From Elizabethkingia bruuniana (GTDB lineage: Bacteria; Bacteroidota; Bacteroidia; Flavobacteriales; Weeksellaceae): 64,000 nt of DNA. Shown piece by piece: positions 26,181 to 35,415 of this stretch. The stretch lies in contig NZ_CP014337.1 of assembly GCF_002024805.1 (NCBI RefSeq), positions 434,001-498,000 of the forward strand, given 5' to 3'. The first letter of the stretch is position 1, and each line of letters starts with the position of its first letter. The notes under the pieces were generated by a model. That model worked only from the letters and a program-made list of their open reading frames with translations, was not told where the DNA came from and did no database searches. Both the position numbers and the translations under genes were made by a program.

Positions 26181-26657
26181 ATGAAAGCAAAGTTTTTATT
26201 CATTGCTACTTTAGCAATTTTCACATTTTTTACGGGATGTAGTAACGATGACAGCAGGGCAGATTTAAATGCTTCAACTGTAGCATTAAGTGCAGAAGCC
26301 AAAGCTCAGATTGCAGCAGCTTCTGATATTTATCAGCTTACTAATGAGAATGTTGTTGTAGACTATGTAAAAAATAACAAAAAATTACCTAACTATTATG
26401 TTACCAAAAGCGTAGCTCAGAAAGCAGGCTGGGTAGCTTCAAAAGGAAATCTATGTACTGTATTGCCGGGGAAAGCCATTGGTGGAGATGTCTTCGGGAA
26501 CAGAGAAGGGCTTTTGCCAAAAAAGACGGGCAGAACCTACTATGAAGCAGATCTTAATTACAACTGTGGAAACAGAAATGCGGATAGGCTGATTATGAGT
26601 AATGATGGGCTTGTTTATATAACAAAGGACCATTATCAGACTTTTACACAGAAGTAA
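26181..26657 (+). CDS. Barnase-like ribonuclease lipoprotein
   Basis: A 158-residue protein with a lipoprotein signal (FFTGC, Cys20) and a barnase-type guanyl-specific ribonuclease domain (about 50-157). It aligns to barnase without gaps at a constant offset of 49: Lys76, Glu122, Arg132, Arg136 and His151 match barnase Lys27, Glu73, Arg83, Arg87 and His102, so the active site is complete. Cys92 and Cys129 fall on barnase 43 and 80, where a stabilising disulfide was once engineered. No barstar gene lies next to it. Likely a periplasmic or surface RNase used for nutrient RNA or competition; the role is inferred. Confidence 0.93.
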   Translation: MKAKFLFIATLAIFTFFTGCSNDDSRADLNASTVALSAEAKAQIAAASDIYQLTNENVVVDYVKNNKKLPNYYVTKSVAQKAGWVASKGNLCTVLPGKAIGGDVFGNREGLLPKKTGRTYYEADLNYNCGNRNADRLIMSNDGLVYITKDHYQTFTQK

Positions 26658-26679
26658 ATAACAACTTTAATAAAACAAG

Positions 26680-26711
26680 AACCTTTACCATTTCGGTGAA
26701 GGTTTTTTATT
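26680..26711 (+). terminator. Terminator after the barnase-like gene
   Basis: A 10-bp stem (26680-26689 with 26695-26704, one G:T pair), then a T-rich tail. Confidence 0.85.
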
Positions 26712-26764
26712 TCTGTATCAATGGACGGAAATTTATATAAGCTAAATTATGCTTAGCTTGCAGT

Positions 26765-27031
26765 ATGAAGTTAGTTTCGGGGATTTATATTTTTTACTGT
26801 TCGGTAACTAAAGATGTATTTATAGACGCATCGGTTATTGTCCGGCAAAAAATAAAACACCATATCCGTATGCTAAAAGCGGGAGCTCATTCTAATAAAG
26901 AACTCCAGGATTTGTATAATACCTATGGAGCGGCAACTATACATTTTGAAATTGTTGACCGCAGTGAGGAGCAGTTTCATGCTGAAAAGCTAAAAGAAAT
27001 TCAGGAGGAATTAAAGGCAAAAAAGCTTTAG
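26765..27031 (+). CDS. Degenerate GIY-YIG-like small protein
   Basis: An 88-residue protein whose layout follows the GIY-YIG nuclease fold: SGIYIFYCSVTKDVFIDASVIVRQKIKHHIRMLKAGAHSNKELQDLYNTYG. The first motif GIY is kept, but the second (YIG) reads FID and the usual catalytic Glu/Asn region is missing, so nuclease activity is doubtful. It is not a barstar homologue, although it follows the barnase-like gene by about 107 bases and a terminator. Start is preceded by a TAGCTTG-like box ending four bases before the ATG, hinting at a leaderless mRNA. Confidence 0.65.
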   Translation: MKLVSGIYIFYCSVTKDVFIDASVIVRQKIKHHIRMLKAGAHSNKELQDLYNTYGAATIHFEIVDRSEEQFHAEKLKEIQEELKAKKL

Positions 27032-27070
27032 ACTTACAAAACTAAATTCTTATACAGAATATAATGAAAA

Positions 27071-27110
27071 AACATCTTTACCCTGAATTCAGGATAAAGA
27101 TGTTTTTTTA
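27071..27110. terminator. Bidirectional terminator between converging genes
   Basis: AACATCTTTA (27071-27080) pairs with TAAAGATGTT (27095-27104), and the inner CCTGAATTCAGG is also palindromic; one mismatch. T-runs on both strands. Confidence 0.88.
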
Positions 27111-27134
27111 TTTATAAACTTACTATATGTTGGC

Positions 27135-27761
27135 TTAAAACTGATATCCTAAACCAAGAAGAAGCATACTAGGTCTGTTGTCATAGTTTATAGCTTTACC
27201 GCTTGTTTTATTGATGAATTTACGTTCATCTCTGGAAAACGAACCTTCATATCGGGCATTTACAATGATCTTGGAGATTTTCACATTTGCCCCGAATTGA
27301 TAGCCTACAGATAATTTCCCGGATCCGTCGACTTCAAAATTTCCCGACTCTTTATTGTTTGACAGGTTAGTAGATAATACCGGTCCGGCGAAAACACTTA
27401 CAGGTCCAATAACGTCAATACCTGCCAGTATCGGAATATCTATTCTTTGGCTCTTTGCCGAAATTTCAAAAATATCTCTGTTATCATAGTCTACATAAGT
27501 AACCTTACTTTTAAAGTTTGTATAGTAGATCTCAGGCATTAAAAATATCGGAGTAGCAGGCAGCTTGAATCTTGTTGAAAGTCCAATATTAAAACCGGCT
27601 ACATCTTTTGGATTGGTAAAGGCATTTTTTGCTGTAGTACCGATAGCATTCCAGTTGGAAGATGAGGTGTTGAACAAGGCATTAACTCTTACTCCGATGC
27701 TAACCTGAGCCTGAGCTGCCATTCCGAAACATATCATTAACGGGATAAATATTTTTCTCAT
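27135..27761 (-). CDS. Outer-membrane beta-barrel protein (PorT-like family)
   Basis: A 208-residue protein with a signal peptide (1-18, AAQAQ) and alternating strands typical of a small outer-membrane barrel (OMP_b-brl type): GVRVNALFNTSSSN at the start, GFNIGLSTRFKLP, IPILAGIDVIGPVSVFAGPVLST, VGYQFGANVKISKIIVNARYEGSF, and the C-terminal LGLGYQF ending in Phe, the barrel-insertion signal. Function within the family is unknown. Monocistronic. Confidence 0.82.
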   Translation of the reverse strand: MRKIFIPLMICFGMAAQAQVSIGVRVNALFNTSSSNWNAIGTTAKNAFTNPKDVAGFNIGLSTRFKLPATPIFLMPEIYYTNFKSKVTYVDYDNRDIFEISAKSQRIDIPILAGIDVIGPVSVFAGPVLSTNLSNNKESGNFEVDGSGKLSVGYQFGANVKISKIIVNARYEGSFSRDERKFINKTSGKAINYDNRPSMLLLGLGYQF

Positions 27762-28130
27762 AATTATAATTGATTTATTACTTTAAATACGAAGTTTTAT
27801 TTTCAACAACGGAGAATCTTTTGAATAGATTATTAAAAATTAAATCTATTTTTTAGAACATAAATTTTTCAGTAAAATTTACAGTTGATTCTGAATTGAA
27901 AATCAGGGCGTAAGTATGCAAATATTGTTCCTAAATAGCCTGAAATAGGCTATTTATTCCTGGATTTTGAAAATAATTATAAATTACAGAGATATGAATT
28001 TTATATTTTTTGAAAAATAGAATAATATTTTGCAGTATATCTGTATCTCAATGAAATATGAAAAGTGTGACCGGAATTTCATGAAGATTATATTTTACTT
28101 TGTATATCACAATACATAATAACAAATAGT
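27762..28130. other. Divergent gap with a 9-bp hairpin
   Basis: About 370 bases between a minus-strand and a plus-strand gene. It holds a perfect stem-loop (27933-27941 with 27947-27955) with a GAAAT loop that neither neighbour needs as a terminator. It may be an operator or the end of a small RNA. No gene is seen. Confidence 0.5.
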
Positions 28131-28565
28131 ATGGATGCGGTTATGGATTATAAAATAGAATCAGGATACGAAAATATGGATATTAATGCTGTTCATAATT
28201 TTTTGAGTAATAAGAGCTACTGGGCAAGTGGTATTTCTTTAGAAGCTGTAAAAAAATCCTTAAAATATTCTTACTGTTCAGGTGTCTTTCATGGTGATAT
28301 TCAGGTTGGCTTTGGAAGGCTCATTACAGATTATACTACATTTGCTTATCTGGCGGACGTTTATATACTGGAAAACCATAGAGGTAGAGGGCTTGCTAAA
28401 AAGCTTATGGAACACATGATGAATTTAGAATGGACCGATAATTTAAGAAGAATTTTACTGGCAACTTTGGATGCTCATGACCTGTATCGGCAATTTGGAT
28501 TTAATTCCCCTGTAAAACCTGAATCATTTATGGAAATAAACAGACCGGGAATATACAAGGGGTAA
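28131..28565 (+). CDS. GNAT-family N-acetyltransferase
   Basis: A 144-residue acetyltransferase: YLADVYILENHRGRGLAKKLMEHMM is motif A with the acetyl-CoA loop HRGRGLAKKL, and the C-terminal LATLDAHDLYRQFGF is a motif B segment of small GNATs. It resembles the YjgM/YitI-like group. A second ATG at 28143 (MDYKIESGYEN) is an equally good start. Confidence 0.85.
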   Translation: MDAVMDYKIESGYENMDINAVHNFLSNKSYWASGISLEAVKKSLKYSYCSGVFHGDIQVGFGRLITDYTTFAYLADVYILENHRGRGLAKKLMEHMMNLEWTDNLRRILLATLDAHDLYRQFGFNSPVKPESFMEINRPGIYKG

Positions 28566-28644
28566 AATCTCTTTGTGTGATTAGATTGCACAATGTATAT
28601 TGAGATTTACTGAATAGCATTGGAATAGATTTTTTGTGAAAAGA

Positions 28645-28676
28645 ATCCCGGATGTCTAATCCGGGATCTTTTTTTA
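28645..28676. terminator. Terminator shared by the acetyltransferase and the SusCD operon
   Basis: A 9-bp stem (28645-28653 with 28659-28667), then T-rich sequence; A/T runs flank it on both sides, so it can end converging transcripts. Confidence 0.88.
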
Positions 28677-28719
28677 GGGTTTCGGGGTAGTGAAATATTA
28701 ATATAAAATATGAATTATA

Positions 28720-30282
28720 TTATTGATTTGCATAGCCAGTATTTTGTTGAATTGTTGGGTTTCCTTGTAATTCATCTCTCGGTATTGGTAATGTAAATCT
28801 ATAATCATCAATTGATAATGTTATAGGTAAGGTTTTAGACATATCATCAACAATGCTTCGGTCAATAGATACTCCTGCTGTTTTTCCAAGTCTCCGTAAA
28901 TCAATATAACGGTGTCCTTCGAAGGCTAGCTCCACCCGTCTCTCTTTTAATATGTCTTGCCAAGCCTGGGTTGAATTCGAATAAGTAGGTAGAGTAGTTG
29001 GACCTTGATAATTTCTGGCATCACGGATAGCTTTTAAATTTATAGCTACACCTGGGAAGTCATTATTAGAAGCAGCGCATTCTGCAAGTATTAGATACAT
29101 TTCGGAGAGTCTGATTACCTTGATGTCATTTTTAAGTTGTAAAGCACCGGTATATTTGCCTGGGTATTTTTTAATGACTAATCCGTCAGAAGTCTTATAA
29201 TCTACACTGGTTAAATAATTTGGGTCAATTTTTGAGGAAACATCCAAGTAGGCATATCGTCTGATATCCCCGGGAGAATTAGCAAGAATGTTGTATAGGT
29301 TTCTGCCCATATCCCAAATTACTGAACCTGTATAAGTTGATGTATTTGTTGTGTATAATGTTGCAATGTTCTCACTGGAACCAGTCAAAGGTCTGCTAAA
29401 TCCAAAAATAACTTCACCTCTCGCTCCATCTTGTAGCATTTTGACATACGGGTTTGAAGAGCCATATGCGTTTAATGAAGTCCACCATGCTGTAGAGCCC
29501 GCTGTTCCTGCAGGGGCAGGTGTTGCAGGTGTTAGTGTTAAGCCAGATTGTGATATTACTTTTTGTGCGTAAATCTTAGCATTTGTATAATCACCTTTAT
29601 AAGTGTAATATCTTGCTCTTATTGCATTAATAGCATTAATTGTAAAGTATAGGTAGTTTGATGCATTTTGATTTATGTTTTGTTCAGCAAAATTTAGATC
29701 ATCTTCAATAGCTTTATATACTTCACTATTATTACTTCTCTGTGGTTTGTCATTTAAGGTAGGTATACCATTTACAATAATTACCCCTAAAGCATTCGGA
29801 TCTTTCATGTTTGGTGAAAAATAAGAGAATAGGTCAAGATATGCTAAGGCTCTGGCTGCTCTGGCTTCTCCTAAAATTGAGTTGTATTTGCCAACTTCTG
29901 TTGTTGCTGGAGTGATTTTTTTTGCTCCTTCAAGTAAACGATTTACTCTGTTTATTACAAGATAATCATTTTGCCATATGGATGAAGCAAAAGCATTAGA
30001 CGTTTCAATGTAGAATTGATGTGTGCCAGCGCTTGATATGTTGGAATTAGAAGGGCCTATCCCTACTTCGTCTGTGAATTGTGACGTGAATGAGATTTGA
30101 TTGCTGTTATTTAAAGAGTTATATACACTCCCTTGTAAAAACATATCCATATCGTTTATAGTTGTCATTCCATTATCGATATTTAATTCTCCTTCCTGTA
30201 TAATGTCTATAGCATCTCGACATGATGTATTTATAATTAATAAACTTGTAAGTAACCCTATATTTATTATTATGCGTTTCAT
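28720..30282 (-). CDS. SusD/RagB-family outer-membrane lipoprotein
   Basis: Surface lipoprotein that caps the partner SusC channel and holds the substrate. The 520-residue protein has a lipoprotein signal (INTSC), the TPR-like region LGEARAARALAYLDLFSYFS, and the C-terminal KVIRLSEMYLILAECAA and WQDILKERRVELAFEGHRYIDLRRLGK, both standard SusD landmarks. It ends in a short neutral C-terminus. It lies 12 bases downstream of the susC gene, forming one operon. Substrate not predictable; no glycoside hydrolase or sulfatase adjoins. Confidence 0.94.
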   Translation of the reverse strand: MKRIIINIGLLTSLLIINTSCRDAIDIIQEGELNIDNGMTTINDMDMFLQGSVYNSLNNSNQISFTSQFTDEVGIGPSNSNISSAGTHQFYIETSNAFASSIWQNDYLVINRVNRLLEGAKKITPATTEVGKYNSILGEARAARALAYLDLFSYFSPNMKDPNALGVIIVNGIPTLNDKPQRSNNSEVYKAIEDDLNFAEQNINQNASNYLYFTINAINAIRARYYTYKGDYTNAKIYAQKVISQSGLTLTPATPAPAGTAGSTAWWTSLNAYGSSNPYVKMLQDGARGEVIFGFSRPLTGSSENIATLYTTNTSTYTGSVIWDMGRNLYNILANSPGDIRRYAYLDVSSKIDPNYLTSVDYKTSDGLVIKKYPGKYTGALQLKNDIKVIRLSEMYLILAECAASNNDFPGVAINLKAIRDARNYQGPTTLPTYSNSTQAWQDILKERRVELAFEGHRYIDLRRLGKTAGVSIDRSIVDDMSKTLPITLSIDDYRFTLPIPRDELQGNPTIQQNTGYANQ

Positions 30283-30294
30283 AATTATTCTGAT

Positions 30295-33168
30295 TTAAAA
30301 TTCAATGTTAGTACCAATTGTAAAAGTTCTTGGATTTGGGTAAATGCTAAGTGCAGACGCTGTAATTCCTTCTGGATCCCAACCTCTCCATTTGCTCCAT
30401 ACGGCAAGATTTTCCCCTTGTATAAATACTTTTAAAGATTTAACAAATCCGTCTTTCAGCATTCCTCTAGGGATTGAATAGCCTATTTGTAGATTTCTGA
30501 ACTTAATAAAAGAAGAATCATAAAGTAATCTGTCGGATAATGAACCGTAGTCGAGCGTATTAAGTGCTGGCATATCTGTATTGCGATTGTCCGGAGTCCA
30601 GGCTCTTAAAAGATCACTGGAGACATTATGGCCTGCGGCTGCGTAACTTGGTAGTGTCATCCAAGAAAGCATATTGTCATATTTCCAAATGCCTGCCTGA
30701 AAAGTAAAAGTAGCATCTAGAAAAAAGCCCTTATATTCTGCACTTAATCCAAATCCTCCCTGGTATTTAGGAAGTATACTTTTGCCTGTTAATCTTCTGT
30801 CGTTTTCTGTAGGAGTTTCTGTAATATTGCCATTGATATCTAAATATTGCATTTTTCCATTTTCCGGGTTAACACCTAGATAAGGAACCATGTTCCATTC
30901 ATATATGGTTCTTCCAACCATTCTAACACGGCTTCCGGTAGTAACAGGAGATACAATACTTAGTAATCTGTTCTTATTATAGCTTCCATTAGCCCAAACT
31001 GATAATGAAACATCTTTTTTTCTTATGACATTATATCTTAATAATAATTCAAATCCTGAATTTTTCATACCTCCTTCATTTCCATTATAGGTATAAAAGC
31101 CATTTACAGCGGATGCTCTTCTACTTAGGTACATCTTGTCTGTCTTTTTCTCGTAGTAGTCGAAATTACCTTCTAATTTATTTTTAAATAATGCGAAATC
31201 CAATCCCACGTTAAATTGACTTAGTTCCTCCCACATTAAGGTTGGATTACCTATTGTATAATTGTATCCTGGGACATTATTGTACCCCGTGTTTGATACA
31301 ACTAAATCTCTTGCAAGAGCTGGAGAGGCCAGTAGAGCATTGCTTCCTGCTGCTGGAGATACAATATTTTGATTTCCCATGGTTCCATAAGAAGCTCTAA
31401 GTTTCAATAATTGGATGTCCATGTCTTTCATAAAGGACTCCTTATTAATGTTCCACCTTCCGGCAACTGACCAAAAGGTGCCCCATTTATTATCTCCGAC
31501 GAATCTATAAGAGCCATCTCTTCTTAATACTCCACTAAATCCATATTTGTCAGCATAATCATAATCTAATGTTCCAAAATATGAGAGTGTTCCTGCTGTA
31601 ATTTTATTAGCGGATACGGATGGTACGTATCTTAATTGGTCGCCTGTAATATTGCTCACTGCAATATAGCCTCTTCCATTTCCTGGTTGCCATACTTTAG
31701 GATCAAGTCCATTTTGTGTACGTGAAGAATAATTGTAGTGATCCTTTAAGTAGTCTAAGTATAAACCAAAATTGAATGTATGTTTTTCGCCTAGTTGCAA
31801 TTTGTAATTTGTGCTTGTTACTGAGTTGAATCCTAAGTCAAACCCGTTGGTAATGGATTCACTCCCTCCATATGGATTTGGAGTTATGGTTGTTGCCGAG
31901 GAAACAGATGTGATAACCCCACCGATAAACGACCAGGGAGCGGAGTAGCTTAAACCATTGGTTTGTTTAAAGTCTATTCCGGATTTATTTGTTACGGTCC
32001 AATTATCTGTTAGTTTTAATGTTCCAGTAATGCTTGCAAATATATTTAAGTCATTAATTCTGTTGCCTATGTTATTTTGGTTTAATGTATTTTCTAAAAC
32101 ATAAATATTGTTACCATTAGCATAATTTCTTCCTATTGCATTGTAAAGATCATATCCGTTGACGAACTGACCAGGCTTTAATGTAGGGTTTCCCATTGTG
32201 GCACCTAATAATGGGTTTTGTAAGGTTTGGTTATCAAGATTAGAATTGTCTTCCTGAGATAACTGTCTTCTTTTGGAATATGATATGCCTATATTGCTGG
32301 AAAAAGTGAATCTCTCATTTTTTGTTTTTCCATTGATATTGTTTCTCAATGAGAATCTTTGAAATTGAGTGCCTGGAACCATTCCGCCTTGTTCAAAATA
32401 ACCTAATGAGGTATAGGAGTTTACGGTTTCTGATCCAAAGGTTGCAGAAATATTATGACTTTGGGTCATGGATGGTTTAAAGAAAACTTTTTCCCATTCT
32501 GTTGTAGGGGTGCTGGCTATTTGTTCATCAGTAAGTTTTAGAGCTGAGGCTATTCCCAGTCTTTTCTGGATGGTTAAAAGCTCAGGTGATGTTGACATGT
32601 TATATTTGTTATTTAACCCAAAGCTAACACCTGTGTTTCCTGAATAAGAAAGGGCAAAAGAAGATCTGAATTTTCCGGTTTTTGTTGTAACCATTAAAAC
32701 ACCATTAGCGCCTCTGTTACCATAAATGGAAGTAGCAGCAGCATCTTTTAGTACTGAAACAGATGCTATATCCTCAGCATTAATGTTTCGAAATTGATTT
32801 GCATTGGATATAATTCCGTCGATAACAATTAGAGGATCAGTACTTGCATTAATAGATGAAACGCCTCGGATTACCATGTCAATCTTTCCGGAACCGGGAG
32901 ATCCTGAATTGGAATTAATCGATAAACCGGGAGCAGCCCCCTGTAATGAGTTTAGAAAAGATGCGTTTGGCCTGTTGGCTAATGTTTCTGATGTAACCAT
33001 TGTGGTTGCTGATACATCTTTTGTTTTAGTGGACTTTCTATTGTAGCCCAGTACTACTACTTCATCAATGTCTTTTGTTTTAGTCGTGTCCGACTTCTTT
33101 TTTTGTGCTTGCACTCCGATTCCTAAGAAAAAGATTGTGCTGGCACTTAGAATGTAAAGTTTTTTCAT
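30295..33168 (-). CDS. SusC/RagA-family TonB-dependent outer-membrane transporter
   Basis: A 957-residue TonB-dependent channel. After a signal peptide (1-21) comes a TonB box (DIDEVVVLGY), then the plug with IDMVIRGVSS, DPLIVIDGI, EDIASVSVLKDAAATSIYGNRGANGVLMVTTKTGK (the SusC signature), and a large barrel that ends in the typical ...PRTFTIGTNIEF with C-terminal Phe. The usual N-terminal carboxypeptidase-regulatory-like domain is missing, so the TonB box follows the signal directly. Imports oligomeric substrates with the SusD partner downstream. Confidence 0.94.
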   Translation of the reverse strand: MKKLYILSASTIFFLGIGVQAQKKKSDTTKTKDIDEVVVLGYNRKSTKTKDVSATTMVTSETLANRPNASFLNSLQGAAPGLSINSNSGSPGSGKIDMVIRGVSSINASTDPLIVIDGIISNANQFRNINAEDIASVSVLKDAAATSIYGNRGANGVLMVTTKTGKFRSSFALSYSGNTGVSFGLNNKYNMSTSPELLTIQKRLGIASALKLTDEQIASTPTTEWEKVFFKPSMTQSHNISATFGSETVNSYTSLGYFEQGGMVPGTQFQRFSLRNNINGKTKNERFTFSSNIGISYSKRRQLSQEDNSNLDNQTLQNPLLGATMGNPTLKPGQFVNGYDLYNAIGRNYANGNNIYVLENTLNQNNIGNRINDLNIFASITGTLKLTDNWTVTNKSGIDFKQTNGLSYSAPWSFIGGVITSVSSATTITPNPYGGSESITNGFDLGFNSVTSTNYKLQLGEKHTFNFGLYLDYLKDHYNYSSRTQNGLDPKVWQPGNGRGYIAVSNITGDQLRYVPSVSANKITAGTLSYFGTLDYDYADKYGFSGVLRRDGSYRFVGDNKWGTFWSVAGRWNINKESFMKDMDIQLLKLRASYGTMGNQNIVSPAAGSNALLASPALARDLVVSNTGYNNVPGYNYTIGNPTLMWEELSQFNVGLDFALFKNKLEGNFDYYEKKTDKMYLSRRASAVNGFYTYNGNEGGMKNSGFELLLRYNVIRKKDVSLSVWANGSYNKNRLLSIVSPVTTGSRVRMVGRTIYEWNMVPYLGVNPENGKMQYLDINGNITETPTENDRRLTGKSILPKYQGGFGLSAEYKGFFLDATFTFQAGIWKYDNMLSWMTLPSYAAAGHNVSSDLLRAWTPDNRNTDMPALNTLDYGSLSDRLLYDSSFIKFRNLQIGYSIPRGMLKDGFVKSLKVFIQGENLAVWSKWRGWDPEGITASALSIYPNPRTFTIGTNIEF

Positions 33169-34077
33169 ATTAACAACATTTTAACTAATTGCAAATATGT
33201 TAATAATTTATTAAATTGAAAATAATAATTGATAATAATTTAGTGTAATATATGATATCTTAATAAGTATTGATTTGTATTTATGTATATATTGTTTTTG
33301 GTTTATTATTTATATTTTACTTAATTAAAATTTTTATCAAAAAAATATAATGTAATTAAAATTAAAAACATTAAATATTGATTTAAAAATTGTTTTGATT
33401 TGATTTTATTTATAGGATTTTAAATGTAAATTATTGATTATTATTTAATTATATATATTGTATTTATGTTTAGCTAATAGTTAGAGGATTGTGTTGTCGT
33501 TTTATTTTTTTTATTAAATTAATTTGTTTAAGTATGTTGGGTTAAATTTTGTTTTTTTTAATAAAATATTTATATTTTATATTTTAAATACTTAATTTGT
33601 TTTAATTGGTATTTATTTTTTCATTTTTATTGATGATAAGTAAATTATTTAATATGTAATCATTGTGTCTTCTATGGTTTGTTTATTGTAATATATTAAC
33701 TTATATGTCTGTATTTAATGTATAAAATTACTTATTTAAATATAAATCTGTATTTTTATTAATTTTAATATTTTATTTATGTTGAAATATTAAAATGTAA
33801 GTTTTATATAAGTTTTTTTCTTGATAGAAGATATATTATCTGTTTTTTATAAAGTATTTGAAAGGTAAAATGTTGCTGTAGATAATTTTAAGTTTCTACA
33901 ATCTAGTTATAATAAATTTTAAATATAATGTGAATGTATTATAGATTGTTATGTTAAATTTAGGATTGATAATTATCTGAGAATTTTTCTATATTTCTAT
34001 ATAAATACCATAGAGGTAAAATATTTTTCATTGTATTTATGGAAAGTGGATAGGGGTGAGTTTCACTATATAAGAAT
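33169..34077. other. Very AT-rich non-coding stretch
   Basis: About 0.9 kb upstream of susC, dominated by T and A on the plus strand with only scattered G and C. No credible gene: the short open frames lack coding character. It holds the susC promoter somewhere near 33170-33230 (read on the minus strand a near -7 box CATATTTG lies about 40 bases before the start). It may be a long regulatory leader or decayed DNA. Confidence 0.6.
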
Positions 34078-34992
34078 CTAAAACAATAATTTCCATAGCG
34101 GCTTTCTTTTAAAAAGATGCCGGGATTCCTGTAAGTATTCATCCATAATACGGGGCTTTCTTAAGATTAAGTTTGTAATAGTATCGCTTTCCGGTTCCGG
34201 AACTTTAATCGCCAGGTCATCGAGCTCTACGATATGAGAGGCCAGCCATTCCGGTAGCTTTGCTTTCTTTGTTAGCTGACTGAACAGCTCTTCCTGTGTA
34301 ATATCTATATATTCTATTTTGCGGCCGGTTACATAAGAAAGCTTTTCTGCCATTTCTATATTTGTAATGGCTTGTGGACCTGCCAGAATAACAGAATGCT
34401 GTTTTACTTCCTCTGTTGTTAGTAGATAATTTATGGCTACAGCTGCTACATCACGGCAGTCAATGTAATTTCTTTTGGCATTACCTGAAGCTCCGTAAAT
34501 CTTACCGAAATTCTGAATAGTAAATGTGTTCCGCTCCCAGTTTTGCATAAATGAATGAGGTCTCAGACAGCAGAATTCATTTATATTTTTTATAAGATAA
34601 TTATCTATTGTATTATGCCACTCACTGACTTTTACAACGGCTGAAGGCTGAATTACAGGCGCAGAAAGTTTAATAATTCTTTTTACACCGCTTTGTCTGG
34701 CAGCATTGATTATATTAATTTCATATTCAACCTGATCCGGAGATGTAGCTGTGAGCAGAAATAGAGCATCAGCCCCGGAGCATGCTTCTTTAAGTTGTTT
34801 TATAGAATTAAGACTGGCGCTTACATAGGTTATATTTGACAGTGATGAGCTTATAGGTACAGGATAAGGGCGTTCAGGATTCCTAAGAACTCCCCGTATA
34901 ATACAGTCATGGTATTTTAGTTGCTGCATTACTTCTCTTCCGACGGTACCTGTACAGCCAAAAACAACGATAACTGGTTTAATTTTTTTCAT
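34078..34992 (-). CDS. NmrA-like NAD(P)-binding protein
   Basis: A 304-residue atypical short-chain dehydrogenase with the glycine motif VVFGCTGTVGREVMQQL at residues 8-24 and the NmrA-type blocks GADALFLLTATSPDQVEYEINII, GVKRIIKLSA, FCCLRPHSFMQNW and YIDCRDVAAVAINYLL. Such proteins act as NAD(P)H sensors or quinone/isoflavone reductase-like enzymes. Its start overlaps the end of the membrane-protein gene upstream by 14 bases. Confidence 0.85.
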   Translation of the reverse strand: MKKIKPVIVVFGCTGTVGREVMQQLKYHDCIIRGVLRNPERPYPVPISSSLSNITYVSASLNSIKQLKEACSGADALFLLTATSPDQVEYEINIINAARQSGVKRIIKLSAPVIQPSAVVKVSEWHNTIDNYLIKNINEFCCLRPHSFMQNWERNTFTIQNFGKIYGASGNAKRNYIDCRDVAAVAINYLLTTEEVKQHSVILAGPQAITNIEMAEKLSYVTGRKIEYIDITQEELFSQLTKKAKLPEWLASHIVELDDLAIKVPEPESDTITNLILRKPRIMDEYLQESRHLFKRKPLWKLLF

Positions 34993-35395
34993 ATCTATAA
35001 TCTTTTATTTGTTGGCGAACTGTTATTATCGCTGCACCCAGAAAAGCTGAGAAAGTGATATTGAATCGTTCTGACGGGAGATTGGTGACGAAGGTAAAAG
35101 CTAATCCCAAAGCCATCATTAATAGTATGATTAATAAAGATCTTATCGATTTATTTCGTACTAAAATTCGTTTTGAACTTAGCTGCCTAAGTATGATACA
35201 GCTTAATATTGTTGATATCAAAGATGATAAACCTATCGTGCTGTAGCTTGCAGTCATCAGTTCTGTTTTCTGAAGAAAGTAGCCAGATAAAAAAGACATC
35301 AGAGCAGGAAATATATAAGAAGGCAAGGCTGTGGCAATCATGGATTGCATACTGAAATCTGAGGAAGTATGGTTTTTCTCTTTCATGATATTCAT
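34979..35395 (-). CDS. Hypothetical membrane protein
   Basis: A 138-residue protein with four likely membrane helices (SYIFPALMSFLSGYFL; YSTIGLSSLISTILSCIIL; LLIILLMMALGLAFTFV; FSAFLGAAIITV) and a charged C-terminus. No family recognised. It overlaps the NmrA-like gene, and follows the barrel gene by 20 bases, so the three form one minus-strand unit. Start may be the second Met (residue 4). Confidence 0.65.
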   Translation of the reverse strand: MNIMKEKNHTSSDFSMQSMIATALPSYIFPALMSFLSGYFLQKTELMTASYSTIGLSSLISTILSCIILRQLSSKRILVRNKSIRSLLIILLMMALGLAFTFVTNLPSERFNITFSAFLGAAIITVRQQIKDYRYEKN

Positions 35396-35415
35396 GTTAC
35401 TTTTCCGTTGATTAA

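Noticed and set aside
26765-27031. Barstar (immunity) gene after the barnase homologue
   Set aside because: The sequence follows the GIY-YIG layout and has none of barstar's acidic helices.
33960-34142. Short minus-strand gene at the edge of the AT-rich gap
   Set aside because: It overlaps the end of the NmrA-like gene in another frame and has no recognisable features.
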